64,000 nucleotides of DNA, from assembly GCF_014202825.1 (NCBI RefSeq), contig NZ_JACHHP010000001.1:1-64000 (forward strand). The letters are read 5' to 3'. The stretch's first letter is position 1; each line of letters opens with the position of its first letter. Made by a program: the position numbers and the translations under genes. The notes beneath the pieces are model-generated. The model searched no databases. It saw nothing but the letters and a program-made list of their open reading frames with translations, and had not been told where the DNA came from. Source of the stretch: Chiayiivirga flava (GTDB lineage: Bacteria; Pseudomonadota; Gammaproteobacteria; Xanthomonadales; Xanthomonadaceae). This document shows positions 32,834-41,789 of the stretch, in pieces.

Positions 32834-34198
32834 GTGTCCTCCTTGCCCGACGCTTTCCAGCCCTCGGTCCTGCTTGTCGACGACGATGTCGGATTCGTCC
32901 GCGCCGCGGCGCAGATCGCGCGTGCCGCCGGATGTCGCATCACGGTCGCCGGTTCGCTCGCGCAGGCCCGTGCGCGCATGCGCGACTGCGATTTCGACCT
33001 GGCGCTGATCGACCTGGCGCTGCCGGACGGGTCCGGGCTCGATCTGGTCGACAGCTGCGACATCAGCAGCACGCAGCTGGTGCTGATCACCGGCCATCCG
33101 AGCGTCGAATCGGCGGTCCGGGCACTGAAGACGCCGGTGCTCGACTATCTGATCAAGCCGCTCGATCCCGAGCGCTACCGCCAGCTGCTCGCCGACACCG
33201 CCGCCCGCATCGCGCTGCCGCCGCCGGCGCAGGTCGACGGCGTGCACGGCTTGGCGGGGGAGTCGGCCGCGTTGCGTTCGATCCTCACCCAGATCGAACG
33301 GGTCGGACCGACGGATGCGTCCGTGCTGGTGCAGGGAGAAAGCGGCGTCGGCAAGGAACTCGTCGCACGCGCCGTGCACGAGGCGAGCGGCCGCAGCGGC
33401 GACTTCGTCGCGATCAACTGCGGCGCGGTGGCGCCCGAGCTGCTGGCGAGCCAGCTGTTCGGCCACGAGCGTGGCAGCTTCACCGGCGCCGCGGCGCGCC
33501 ATCTGGGCTATTTCGAACAGGCCCGCGGCGGCACGCTGTTCCTCGACGAACTCACCGAGATGCCGACGCACCTGCAGGCGCATCTGCTGCGTGCGCTGGA
33601 AACGCACAGCATCCGCCGTGTGGGCGGCACCGAGGACATCGTCACCGACGTGCGCATCGTCGCGGCCACCAACCGTTCGCCGCACCAGGCGATCCACGAC
33701 GGCAGGCTGCGCGAAGACCTGTTCTACCGCATCGGCGAGTTCCCGATCGTGCTGCCGCCGCTGCGCGAACGGCCCGACGACATTCCCGTCCTCGCCAGCC
33801 TGTTCCTGCGCCGGCTCAACGAACGCTACGGCACGCAGCGCGCCTTCAGCAACGCGGCGATGGACCAGCTGCGGCGCTACAGCTGGCCGGGCAACGTCCG
33901 CGAACTGCGCAACGTGGTCAACCGCGCCTTCATTCTGGCCGACGGCGACGTCATCGAACAGCCGATCGACGCACCCCAGGTCACCGACCCGCTGCACGAA
34001 ACCCCGGGCACGCTGACCATCGCCGTGGGCATGACGTTCGACGACATCGAGCGGCGCATGCTGTTCAAGACGCTGCGCTTCTTCGAGAACGACAAGGCGC
34101 GCGCAGCCAGTGCGCTGGGCGTCAGCGTGAAGACGATCTACAACCGCCTGGCGCGCTACCAGGCGGCCGACGCCGACGATGCCGCACGTTCCGCCTGA
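32834..34198 (+). CDS. NtrC-family sigma54 activator (REC-AAA-Fis HTH)
   Basis: 454 residues from a GTG at 32834. The receiver (~10-125) has D60 (LALIDLALPD). The AAA+ sigma54-interaction domain has Walker A GESGVGKE (168-175), the sigma54-contact loop GSFTGA (214-219; the common form is GAFTGA, and the Ala-to-Ser change is tolerated in some members) and Walker B GGTLFLDE. The C-terminal Fis-type HTH ends SVKTIYNRLARYQ. It should activate -24/-12 promoters when phosphorylated. The next gene starts 20 bases before its stop, and a receiver gene follows, so the three form an operon. The kinase is probably one of those encoded in this island. Confidence 0.95.
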   Translation: MSSLPDAFQPSVLLVDDDVGFVRAAAQIARAAGCRITVAGSLAQARARMRDCDFDLALIDLALPDGSGLDLVDSCDISSTQLVLITGHPSVESAVRALKTPVLDYLIKPLDPERYRQLLADTAARIALPPPAQVDGVHGLAGESAALRSILTQIERVGPTDASVLVQGESGVGKELVARAVHEASGRSGDFVAINCGAVAPELLASQLFGHERGSFTGAAARHLGYFEQARGGTLFLDELTEMPTHLQAHLLRALETHSIRRVGGTEDIVTDVRIVAATNRSPHQAIHDGRLREDLFYRIGEFPIVLPPLRERPDDIPVLASLFLRRLNERYGTQRAFSNAAMDQLRRYSWPGNVRELRNVVNRAFILADGDVIEQPIDAPQVTDPLHETPGTLTIAVGMTFDDIERRMLFKTLRFFENDKARAASALGVSVKTIYNRLARYQAADADDAARSA

Positions 34199-34718
34199 GC
34201 CGGCGACGTGGGCCCGGAGCCTGCTGCCGCTGTTGCAACCAATCCAGGCGACCCGCGTCGAGTGGCTGCGGGTGCCGGCGGACACCGCGCCGGTGTCCTG
34301 GCATGCCGTGCACGTGCTGCCCGACGGCGGCGCGGTCGGCGAGGGCTGGCTCTTCATGCTCGGCCCGCTGCACGAGGGCGCCGCGGCGGTGTTCATCGAA
34401 ACCCCGCGCGGCGCGGCGCGCGACCGCGGCGTGCTGCTCGCGTCGACGGTGTGCCGCCTCGCGTGGCAACTGCACGCGCCGGGCGGCGAGATGGCCGCCG
34501 ATGCGCCGCTGGACCCCGCGCTGACCGATGCGATCCACGCGCTGCGCAACGGGCTCAACACCACGGGAATGAATGCCGCGGTGCTTGCGGCCTGCGCCGC
34601 GCAACTGCCGCACGACCTGGTGCCGGTGGTGAAGCAGGTGGAGCAGGCGTCGGGTCGCAGCGGTGTGGAGCTGCACCGGCTGGTGACGCTGCTCGAAACC
34701 CGTTGCAACGCCTCGTGA
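34179..34718 (+). CDS. Hypothetical protein with a DHp-like H-box (possible phosphotransfer protein)
   Basis: 179 residues overlapping the NtrC-type gene by 20 bases and the next receiver gene by four (GTGA). The first ~100 residues look like a small sensor-type alpha/beta domain (SWHAVHVLPDG...VFIETPRG). The C-terminal helical part has IHALRNGLNTTGMNAAVL around H120, resembling the H-box of histidine kinases (HELRNPLN), followed by a second long helix (VKQVEQASGRSGVELHRLVTLL). No ATPase domain follows. I infer a stand-alone dimerisation/phosphotransfer module linking the two response regulators, but this is not proven; it may also be a degenerate kinase remnant. Confidence 0.7.
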   Translation: MPHVPPEPATWARSLLPLLQPIQATRVEWLRVPADTAPVSWHAVHVLPDGGAVGEGWLFMLGPLHEGAAAVFIETPRGAARDRGVLLASTVCRLAWQLHAPGGEMAADAPLDPALTDAIHALRNGLNTTGMNAAVLAACAAQLPHDLVPVVKQVEQASGRSGVELHRLVTLLETRCNAS

Positions 34719-35125
34719 ACGCCCGCGCCACCGTCACCGAGCGGCCGCCGCCGCGGGTGCTGGTGATCGACGACGACACCGACGGCGCCTCATCGCTGGC
34801 GCTGTTCCTGCGCCTGCACGGCTACCGCGCGACGGCCGTCTGCGACGGTGCCGAGGCCATCGCGCACTGTGCCGCGCAGGCGGTCGACGCGGTGATCTGC
34901 GATCTGGGCCTGGAACCGCCGCACGACGGACACGCCGTCGCGCGTTGCCTGCGTGCGCGCCACGGGAAGGCGCTGTGGCTGCTGGCCTACAGCGGGTCGG
35001 GAACGCCCGCCGACATAGCGCGTGCGCTGGATGCAGGCTTCGATGCGCATCTGATCAAGCCCGCCGCACCCACCACGCTGGCCACGCTCATGCACGAAGG
35101 ACTGCAGCGCAAGCGCAACGGCTGA
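34715..35125 (+). CDS. Single-domain response regulator
   Basis: 136 residues from a GTG overlapping the previous stop. Receiver domain: DDD (19-21), phospho-acceptor D63 (VICDLGLEPPHDG), Ser in LLAYSGSG and Lys in HLIKPA. The segment after the phospho-acceptor (LEPPHDGHAVAR) has a small insertion compared with typical receivers. No output domain is present. It is the third gene of the NtrC operon and converges on the PAS kinase gene 13 bp away. Confidence 0.88.
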   Translation: MNARATVTERPPPRVLVIDDDTDGASSLALFLRLHGYRATAVCDGAEAIAHCAAQAVDAVICDLGLEPPHDGHAVARCLRARHGKALWLLAYSGSGTPADIARALDAGFDAHLIKPAAPTTLATLMHEGLQRKRNG

Positions 35126-35138
35126 GGCGCGGTGCGCG

Positions 35139-36257
35139 TCATCCCGGTTCGCGCAGCGGCAGGCGCACGGTGAACTTGGCGCCCTTGTCGGCGCCGTCGC
35201 TCTCCACCTGGACGGTACCGCCGTGGCGTTCGACCAGCGTCTTGACCAGGGCAAGGCCCACCCCCTGGCCGGCTGACGGCGGCTCCGGCTCGGCGCGGGC
35301 GAACAGTTCGAACACGCGCGCGTGCTGTTCGGGTGCGAGCCCGATGCCGGTGTCCTCGACGCGCGCCACGCATTCGTTGCCTTCCTTGGTGAGCTTCACC
35401 CACAACCGTCCGCCGTCGGGCGTGAACTTCACCGCATTTGCGACCAGGTTCGAGAACACTTGGCGCAGGCGGTCGGCATCTGCGTCGACGATCAGCGGTT
35501 CGTCCGGGGCGATCACGTCCATCGACTGGCCGCGCGCCTGCGCCTGCGCGCGGAAGGCCTCCGCCGTTTCGCGCAGGAGCGTGTTGATCACGATCGGCGC
35601 CCGGTGCAGCGACAGGTCGGTCGGTCCGGCGAGGGTGGTATCGAGCATGTCGTCGATCAGACGCGCCATCGTCCGGATCTGCCGCTCCAGCAGGTCGGCG
35701 GTGTGCTGCAGCCGCGGATCGCCGTCGAGAGTGCGCAACACGTGGCAGGTGGTCGTCATCGGTGCCAGCGGATTGCGCAGTTCGTGCGCGAGCGTCAGCA
35801 GGAAGGCTTCGCGGCGCTGCGCGGCGGCCTGGCCCGCGGCGATCCTGTTGCGCAGCGTTTCGAACTGCAGGCGCAGGTCGGTGCGGTTGCGGAACGTCTT
35901 GCCGAACCCGATCAGCGCGCCGGCGTCGTCGTACAGCGGCACCAGCGCGCCGCTGGCCCAGAAGCGTGAGCCGTCCATGCGTTGCAGCCAGCGATCGTCC
36001 TCGGACGGGCTGCCGGCGCGAGCGATGGCCACTTCCACCGCGGGGATGCCGAGCCCGCGTTCCTCGTCGGTGAACAGCGTGGCGAGCGGGCGGCCATGCA
36101 GGGCACCGGGGTCGGCGCCGAGGATGCGCTCGGCCGTTGCGCTGGCCCACACGATGCGGTGCTCCAGATCCAGCAGGAGCGTGCCGTGCTCGGCGTTTTG
36201 TGCGGCCAGTGCGAGCAGGAGGCGATCGACCGGCGGCGTGGGGTGGGCGTTGTGCAT
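35139..36257 (-). CDS. PAS-domain sensor histidine kinase
   Basis: From the ATG at 36257 (GAGG upstream) it is 372 residues. A PAS domain occupies ~15-125 (LLLDLEHRIVWASATAERILG...FGKTFRNRTDL). HisKA follows with H158 (LTLAHELRNPLAPM), then HATPase with NLVANAVKF, DTGIGLAP and GQGVGLALVKTLVERHGG. There are no membrane spans, so sensing is cytosolic. It is divergent from the receiver gene at 36612 and convergent with the NtrC operon. Longer upstream frames have atypical composition. Likely partners are the orphan receivers on either side. Confidence 0.92.
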   Translation of the reverse strand: MHNAHPTPPVDRLLLALAAQNAEHGTLLLDLEHRIVWASATAERILGADPGALHGRPLATLFTDEERGLGIPAVEVAIARAGSPSEDDRWLQRMDGSRFWASGALVPLYDDAGALIGFGKTFRNRTDLRLQFETLRNRIAAGQAAAQRREAFLLTLAHELRNPLAPMTTTCHVLRTLDGDPRLQHTADLLERQIRTMARLIDDMLDTTLAGPTDLSLHRAPIVINTLLRETAEAFRAQAQARGQSMDVIAPDEPLIVDADADRLRQVFSNLVANAVKFTPDGGRLWVKLTKEGNECVARVEDTGIGLAPEQHARVFELFARAEPEPPSAGQGVGLALVKTLVERHGGTVQVESDGADKGAKFTVRLPLREPG

Positions 36258-36611
36258 GTGGACCTCGCGGGACGGTGGCGAACGTACAGGGCGCGCTGCA
36301 ATCTCCGCGACGGACGCGTTCCCCGGATGCGGTAGGCGCACGGCCACGGATGCGGCAACGCCACCATCCAACCACGGCGCTTGCGCACCTGCGATGAACG
36401 CGGGCGTACCCGCGTTGCGCGCGTGCCGCACGAGACAGGCACGACGTCGCCATGTACGACAGGCCTGTGCGCACGTGGCTGCACGGAGGCACGATTCGTG
36501 CTGCGTCCGACCGTGGCAGCGCCGGCGTGCGACGCGGAAGTTCCGCATCGCACGGGCAGCGCGATGTGTATCACGCTGCCGCGCACGCGCCGCGGCTTTC
36601 GGGAGCGGACG
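36258..36611. other. 354-bp divergent promoter region (PAS kinase / receiver)
   Basis: No gene is supported. On the plus strand AGGCACG-attc-GTGCT at 36487-36502 resembles a sigma54 element with two mismatches and correct spacing, 110 bp before the receiver ATG; this is weak. Nothing else stands out. Confidence 0.35.
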
Positions 36612-36971
36612 ATGAACATCCTGTATGCGGAAGACAATGTGGCCTGCGGCAGCGCCATCGCCGATCTGCTCGACATGCTGGGCTATTCGGTGCGGTGGTG
36701 CGATTCGGGGCGCTCGCTCTATGCCGCGCTCCTCGCACGGACGCCCGCCGACGTGTTGCTGCTCGACCTGGAGCTCGGCGACGAGGACGGCGTGGACCTC
36801 GTCGCGCGCGCCCGCGCGGCCGGGGTGGCGGTGCCGCCGATCGTGGTGTTTTCGGCACGCTCGCAGGATCGGGTCGAACGCGCTGCCGCCAGTCTCCGCG
36901 CCGTGGGTGTGCTGCGAAAGCCGTCGACGTCGGCACAGATGATCGACGCACTCGAGCGCGCCGTCGCCTGA
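36612..36971 (+). CDS. Single-domain response regulator
   Basis: 119 residues, with GGGAG just upstream of the ATG. Receiver: acidic pair E7/D8 (YAEDN), D52 (LLLDLELGDEDG), Ser in VVFSARS and Lys in VLRKPST. It is a CheY-like protein with no output domain, divergent from the PAS kinase, which is the most likely phosphodonor. A longer frame beginning at 36381 lies in the promoter region and was rejected. Confidence 0.9.
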   Translation: MNILYAEDNVACGSAIADLLDMLGYSVRWCDSGRSLYAALLARTPADVLLLDLELGDEDGVDLVARARAAGVAVPPIVVFSARSQDRVERAAASLRAVGVLRKPSTSAQMIDALERAVA

Positions 36972-36984
36972 CGTCAGTTGCGAC

Positions 36985-37335
36985 CTAACTGCGGCGGTGT
37001 GTCGGAGATGCGTGCTCCGCCTCGCCTTGCGTGGAGCTTGCCCGCGGCGGCGGCACGACGCACGCACCGATGGCGGGCACGAAGTCGATGCCTGCGCGCT
37101 GCAACCGTTGCCGGATCGCGCCCTGCAAGGCCACGACGCCTTCGCGGGGGCCGCCGTCACGCGCACGCATTCCGGGCTCCGTTGCCGCGGGGCATTCGAC
37201 ATCGTAGAGAACATGCAGGAACCCGTCCCTGCCTGCCTCCACGACCACCGGGAGCGCATCGAGCGCCGCGCGGATGTCGGTGGCCGGTGCGGCCGTGCGG
37301 ATCCACAGCGCGGTTGCCAGTCTGGCGTGACTCAT
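36985..37335 (-). CDS. Hypothetical protein (116 aa)
   Basis: The ATG at 37335 has GGAG just upstream; the longer frame to 37533 runs through the regulatory palindrome and was not used. The product starts MSHARLATALWIRTAAPATDIRAALDALP and contains a short alpha/beta core (VVVEAGRDGFLHVLYDVECPA) and a Pro/Arg-rich tail. No family is recognised. It converges on the receiver gene with a 13-bp gap. The frame has good codon composition, but the evidence is moderate. Confidence 0.5.
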   Translation of the reverse strand: MSHARLATALWIRTAAPATDIRAALDALPVVVEAGRDGFLHVLYDVECPAATEPGMRARDGGPREGVVALQGAIRQRLQRAGIDFVPAIGACVVPPPRASSTQGEAEHASPTHRRS

Positions 37336-37713
37336 GTGGGACTCCGTGGTGACGGGAACGACGCTGTGCAGGTTTTTCACGCGAGTGAAAAAGTTGCATC
37401 CGGGCGTTGCGGCGTCGAGGACGTGGCTGTCGATCAAGTGCAGCGGCGCAGCGGTGCCGTAGAAGGCCATGCTGCGTCGGCATACGCCGCCGCGATATCG
37501 CGTGGCATACATGCCCGCAAGGTCTTGGAGCAACTTCCACGCCAGATGCGAGCGCTAACGCACGACCACGGCGGGGCGGATCGGGCAATTCGACCCGTCC
37601 CGACACGCCCGCACCCAGTGCTGCAGCCGCACGCACGCTGGCGCAGTCCGTGCAGGGATCGTCGCGGCCAGCGCACGCAGCGCACGCCGTTCCCGTCATC
37701 GCCCGGAGCCACC
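37336..37713. other. 378-bp divergent region upstream of the catalase gene
   Basis: No convincing gene. It contains the palindrome at 37373-37392 described separately. CGGAG at 37703-37707 serves the catalase start. Frames on the minus strand here are shadows. Confidence 0.4.
37373..37392. promoter_or_regulatory. TTTTTCAC-N4-GTGAAAAA palindrome (operator-like)
   Basis: A perfect 8-bp inverted repeat around GCGA, 38 bases upstream of the 116-aa gene and ~320 bases upstream of the catalase. On both strands the 3' arm ends in A rather than T, so it is not an intrinsic terminator; the symmetry suits a dimeric repressor. The regulator is unknown. Confidence 0.4.
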
Positions 37714-40071
37714 ATGGCACGCAAGAAATCCTCCCCGCCGTCATCGCGCGGCTCCGCGCAACGTCGGTCTTTTTCCGCGTCGCCCGACGCGCTCGCGACA
37801 CAGGCGCAGGCGCGCGAAGCCGCGGCCGCCGCCTGCCCGTTCAACCCGGACAAACCGGGCGAGTACGGCGCCGACGCGGCCGCGCCGCGCGCGGGTTCGC
37901 CCGCGGGTTACCACGCGGCGGTGGCGCCGATCGCATCGGCGAGCACGCTGGCCGAGGGCATTGCCAACGACAAGACACGCTCGCCCGCGGCGCGCGGGCA
38001 GGGGGCGCTCGACGCGGCGCTCGCGCGCGTGCGGACCGATGCCGGCGGGCAGCGCCTCACCACCAACCACGGCGTGCCGATCGGCGACAACCAGAGTTCG
38101 CTCAAGGCGGGCCTGCGTGGCCCTGCCTTGCTGAAGGACTTCATCCTGCGCGAGAAGATCACGCACTTCGACCACGAGCGCATCCCCGAGCGCATCGTGC
38201 ACGCGCGCGGTTCCGCCGCGCACGGCTATTTCGAATGCCTGCGCGCGCTGGGCGAAGTCACGCGCGCCGCGCTGTTCGCCGAGGCCGGCAAACGCACGCC
38301 CGTGTTCGTGCGTTTTTCCACCGTCGCCGGCGAGCGCGGATCCAAGGACACCGCGCGCGACGTGCGCGGATTCGCCGTCAAGTTCTACACCGAGGAAGGC
38401 AACTGGGATCTCGTCGGCAACAACATGCCCGTGTTCTTCATCCAGGATGCGATGAAGTTCCCCGATCTGGTGCACGCGCTCAAGCCCGAACCGCACAACG
38501 CCATGCCGCAGGCGGCGTCCGCGCACGACACGTTCTGGGACTTCGTCTCGCTGATGCCCGAATCCACGCACATGCTGCTGTGGGCGATGAGCGATCGCGC
38601 GATCCCGCGCAGCTATCGGATGATGCAGGGCTTCGGTGTGCACACGTTCCGCTTCGTCAACGCGGACGGCGTCGCGACGCTGGTGAAATTCCACTGGACC
38701 CCGAAACTGGGCACGCATTCGCTGGTCTGGGACGAGGCCGTGAAGATTTCCGGCTGCGACCCGGATTTCCATCGCCGCGACCTGTGGGACGCGATCGAGG
38801 CCGGCGAATTCCCCGAATGGGAATTGGGCGTCCAGCTCTTCACCGAGGACGACGCCTCGCGTTTCAGCTTCGACGTACTCGATGCGACCAAGCTCGTGCC
38901 GGAGGAACTGGTGCCGGTGACGCCGATCGGGCGGCTCGTGCTCGACCGCAACCCGGACAATTTCTTTGCCGAAACCGAACAGGTGGCGTTCTGCACCGCG
39001 CACCTGGTGCCGGGCATCGATTTCACCAACGATCCGCTGCTGGCCGGTCGCATCCATTCCTACGTCGACACGCAGCTCTCGCGTCTGGGCGGCCCGAACT
39101 TCCACGAGCTTCCGATCAACGCGCCGCTCGCGCCGGTGCACAACAACCAGCGCGACGGCATGCACCGCCAGGCCGTGCACCGCGGCGCGGTGTCGTACGA
39201 ACCCAACTCGCTCGGTGGCGGATGTCCGTTCCAGGCCGGCGCGGCAGGCTTCACCGCGTTTCCCGAGCCGGTCGCGGCGGACGAACTGCGTGGCAAGCCC
39301 GAACGGTTCGCCGAACACTACAACCAGGCCACGCTGTTCTTCGACAGCCAGACACCGGCGGAGCAGGCCCACATCGCGGCCGCGTTCCGCTTCGAACTGA
39401 GCAAGGTCACGGTGCCGGCGATCCGCACACGCGTGCTGTCGCAGTTGCGCAATGTGTCCGAGGCATTGGCCGCGCGCGTGGCGGACGGGCTCGGCCTCGC
39501 CGTGCCCGAATCCATGCCGCGCGCATTGGCGGACACACCGCAGGCCGAAGTGCGGCACTCGCCGGCGCTGTCGCTGCGGGCGCGACCGGGCGATGGCGGC
39601 ATCCGGAGTCGGCGCGTCGCGATTCTCGTGGCCGACGGCACCGACGCCGCCGCCGTCGCCGCGCTCGTCGACGCGTTGCGCGCCGAAGGTGCAGTGCCGC
39701 GCCTGATCGGCCCGCGGGTCGGGCAGATTGCGGCGCGTGACCGGTCCGCGATCGTGGCCGACGCATCGCTCGAAACCGAACCCGGAGTGCTGTTCGACGC
39801 CGTCGCCGTGCCCGGCGGCAAGGGTGTCGCGACGCTTGCGCGCGACGGACGCGCGATCGAGTTCCTGCGCGAGCAGTTCCGCCACGCCAAGCCGATGCTC
39901 GCTCTCGGTGACGGCGGGGCGCTGTTCGAGCGGGCCGGCATCGCCATCGCGGATCCGGCGCCCGGCGTGCTGTCCGCGAAGTCCGCGTCCGCGTCGATCC
40001 TGCGACGCTTCGTGAAGGCGATCGCAGCGCATCGTTTCGACGCGCGCGAGACCGATCCGCCGTCCGTCTGA
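37714..40071 (+). CDS. katE: Large-subunit catalase (KatE/HPII type) with C-terminal DJ-1/PfpI-like domain
   Basis: 785 residues from the ATG at 37714. It decomposes hydrogen peroxide to water and oxygen with a heme. Visible active-site elements: catalytic His163 ([14 protein letters not shown]), Asn236 ([12 protein letters not shown]) and proximal heme-ligand Tyr450 (RIHSYVDTQ). The extra C-terminal ~155 residues ([27 protein letters not shown]...) are the flavodoxin/DJ-1-like domain typical of large-subunit catalases. The N-terminus carries a Lys/Arg/Ser extension. It is followed 67 bp later by the ferritin-like gene, suggesting a joint oxidative-stress unit. This type is usually induced in stationary phase. 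Confidence 0.97.
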   Translation: MARKKSSPPSSRGSAQRRSFSASPDALATQAQAREAAAAACPFNPDKPGEYGADAAAPRAGSPAGYHAAVAPIASASTLAEGIANDKTRSPAARGQGALDAALARVRTDAGGQRLTTNHGVPIGDNQSSLKAGLRGPALLKDFILREKITHFDHERIPERIVHARGSAAHGYFECLRALGEVTRAALFAEAGKRTPVFVRFSTVAGERGSKDTARDVRGFAVKFYTEEGNWDLVGNNMPVFFIQDAMKFPDLVHALKPEPHNAMPQAASAHDTFWDFVSLMPESTHMLLWAMSDRAIPRSYRMMQGFGVHTFRFVNADGVATLVKFHWTPKLGTHSLVWDEAVKISGCDPDFHRRDLWDAIEAGEFPEWELGVQLFTEDDASRFSFDVLDATKLVPEELVPVTPIGRLVLDRNPDNFFAETEQVAFCTAHLVPGIDFTNDPLLAGRIHSYVDTQLSRLGGPNFHELPINAPLAPVHNNQRDGMHRQAVHRGAVSYEPNSLGGGCPFQAGAAGFTAFPEPVAADELRGKPERFAEHYNQATLFFDSQTPAEQAHIAAAFRFELSKVTVPAIRTRVLSQLRNVSEALAARVADGLGLAVPESMPRALADTPQAEVRHSPALSLRARPGDGGIRSRRVAILVADGTDAAAVAALVDALRAEGAVPRLIGPRVGQIAARDRSAIVADASLETEPGVLFDAVAVPGGKGVATLARDGRAIEFLREQFRHAKPMLALGDGGALFERAGIAIADPAPGVLSAKSASASILRRFVKAIAAHRFDARETDPPSV

Positions 40072-40138
40072 CCCCGTCCGCGCCGCTGGCGCGGAACCTG
40101 CAACACATCCTCGCCATTCCAGCCGAAGGAGCAAGACC

Positions 40139-40765
40139 ATGGCCCGCAAGAACCCCGTCGAACCGGTGCTCGAAGACCTCCTGTACCAGGCGCTGCAGAC
40201 CGAGCAGGGCGGCATCCGCATCTACACGCAGGCCATCGCCTGCGCGCTCAATGACGACCTGCGCCACGAATGGCAGGAGTACCTGGAGGAAACGACGCGC
40301 CACGAGCAGGTGATCACCGGCGTGATCGAAGCGCTGGGCCTTGATCCCGCGGCGCAGACGCCCGGCCGCCGCGTCGTCGCCGGCATCGGCGACGCGCTGG
40401 TCGCCGCGATGGAGCAGGCGCAGGCTTCGGCGACGCCGGAGGCCGCCGAACTGGTCGCGGCCGAATGCGTGGTGCTCGCCGAAACCAAGGACCACAGCAA
40501 CTGGGAGCTGATCGGCCACGTCGCGCAAAACGCGCCGGCCGCGGTCGCGAACATCCTGCGTCCCGCATTCGAGGACGTCGAGGAAGACGAAGACCATCAC
40601 CTGTACCACACCCGCGGCTGGATGCGCGAACTGTGGATCCAGGCACTCGGCTACCCGGCCGCGCTGCCGCCGCCGGAAGAAGTGAAGAAGGTCGAGACCG
40701 CCATCGGTGCGTCGCGTGCCGAGCAGGCGCGCGAGGAGTACATCGGCCGCAAGCGCAAGCAATGA
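40139..40765 (+). CDS. Ferritin-like-fold protein next to catalase
   Basis: 208 residues, with AAGGAG before the ATG. The long helices carry metal-ligand-like residues: E22 (LQTEQGGIRIY), E51/H55 (EETTRHEQV), a central ECVVLAETKDHSNWELI and a distal EDHHLYHTRGW. This pattern fits a four-helix ferritin-like domain; whether it is a ferroxidase, a Mn catalase-like enzyme or structural is not decided. A basic C-terminal tail (IGRKRKQ) is present. It shares its first residues (MARK) with the neighbouring catalase. It is co-directional with katE and probably co-expressed. Confidence 0.75.
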   Translation: MARKNPVEPVLEDLLYQALQTEQGGIRIYTQAIACALNDDLRHEWQEYLEETTRHEQVITGVIEALGLDPAAQTPGRRVVAGIGDALVAAMEQAQASATPEAAELVAAECVVLAETKDHSNWELIGHVAQNAPAAVANILRPAFEDVEEDEDHHLYHTRGWMRELWIQALGYPAALPPPEEVKKVETAIGASRAEQAREEYIGRKRKQ

Positions 40766-40784
40766 GCTATTGCATGGACCCGGT

Positions 40785-40840
40785 GGTCACCGTCCGCGTG
40801 ACGGTGACCATCCGACGCCGGGCGCGACGCCGCGCCCGGC
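40785..40840. repeat. Two tandem perfect hairpins in the 90-bp spacer
   Basis: Hairpin 1: GGTCACCGTC (40785-40794), loop CGCGT, GACGGTGACC (40800-40809). Hairpin 2: GCCGGGCGCG (40817-40826), loop ACGC, CGCGCCCGGC (40831-40840). Both have 10-bp perfect stems. They separate the ferritin-like gene from the next gene, whose CAGGAG follows at once. No T-run is present; they may be a partial terminator, attenuator or mRNA-stability element. Confidence 0.6.
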
Positions 40841-40855
40841 ACACAGGAGCGAATC

Positions 40856-41569
40856 ATGAAGAAACTGCTGGTACTTGCAGCCGCCGTCGCGGCGATCGGC
40901 TACTACCGCAAGCGCGGACGGCGCGGGACCGCGGCGGAACGTGCGCCGTTGCCGCGCGAACGGGCCGGCGACGCGGCGGCGCTCGCCACGGTGGCTGCGT
41001 TCGATCGCCGCCTGATCGCTGCCGCGGACCGCGAGCTCGAGCGCAACGTGGACGACGCGCTGCGGGCGTTTGCGCAGGAGCTGCGCGACGACCACGCCGC
41101 GTCGCTCGAACGCACCTTGCGACTCGCCGACGTGCTGGGCTTGGACCTTGCGTCGATGGCCGACGACATCGCGCCGCCGCGCCGTCCACGGCGCCGTGAC
41201 GAGGACGACGCCTTCGTCCAGGGGATCATCGAGCAGCATGCCCACGCGCTCGAGTGGATCGACACCGCCCTGTTGCCCAACGTCGGCAATGCGCGTGTCG
41301 CAGAGCACCTGCGCCTGGTTCGCGCGCGGCTCGACGCACATCTTGCGCAGGCCGAAACGATGGCGAGCGGAACGGACGGCACCAGGGCCAGCGCAACGCC
41401 GTCTGGCAGCGCGCGCTCTCCCACCCGAACGCCGGATGCCACGCGTCCGGCACGTGCCGGCGACACGAACGCGAACCTCGACGAGGCATTGGAAGAAACG
41501 TTTCCGGCGAGCGATCCGGTGTCGCCGTTTGTCCCGGCGGTGCGGACCGGCAGCGCACGCGGTCATTGA
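40856..41569 (+). CDS. DUF4142-like helical stress protein
   Basis: 237 residues beginning with a short hydrophobic N-terminal segment (MKKLLVLAAAVAAIGYY), which may be an anchor rather than a cleaved signal because RKRGRR follows. The core (~45-165: LIAAADRELERNVDDALRAFAQELRDDHAAS...QHAHALEWIDTALLP) is an antiparallel helical bundle resembling DUF4142/ferritin-like proteins. A low-complexity Ser/Thr/Ala/Arg stretch precedes a conserved-looking tail LDEALEETFPASDPVSPF, a short motif I associate with small stress proteins of proteobacteria. A strong CAGGAG site lies upstream. It is likely part of the catalase/ferritin-like stress group. Confidence 0.7.
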   Translation: MKKLLVLAAAVAAIGYYRKRGRRGTAAERAPLPRERAGDAAALATVAAFDRRLIAAADRELERNVDDALRAFAQELRDDHAASLERTLRLADVLGLDLASMADDIAPPRRPRRRDEDDAFVQGIIEQHAHALEWIDTALLPNVGNARVAEHLRLVRARLDAHLAQAETMASGTDGTRASATPSGSARSPTRTPDATRPARAGDTNANLDEALEETFPASDPVSPFVPAVRTGSARGH

Positions 41570-41789
41570 CGTGGCCACCCCGGGCGCAGGTGACGCGCAC
41601 GGAGCGTGATTCCGCCGATTTCCGGGTACGGGACACCCGCGTATGCGTGCGTCCGACGCGACGGTCGTTCGATCGAGCGCGTCATCGTTGCGTCGCTGCG
41701 ACGACGCCGCGATCATCGCGGCCTGTTTGCTCCGTTCCCGTCCGCGACGGCGCTCGGACCGGACACCGTTCCGTCGCCGAGGCCGTGAC

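Noticed and set aside
37639..37654. Sigma54-like TGGCGCA-gtcc-GTGCA upstream of katE
   Set aside because: GG/GC spacing fits but three conserved positions differ; too weak to call.
37741..40221. 826-codon open frame on the minus strand
   Set aside because: Antisense to katE; His/Arg/Val-rich shadow.
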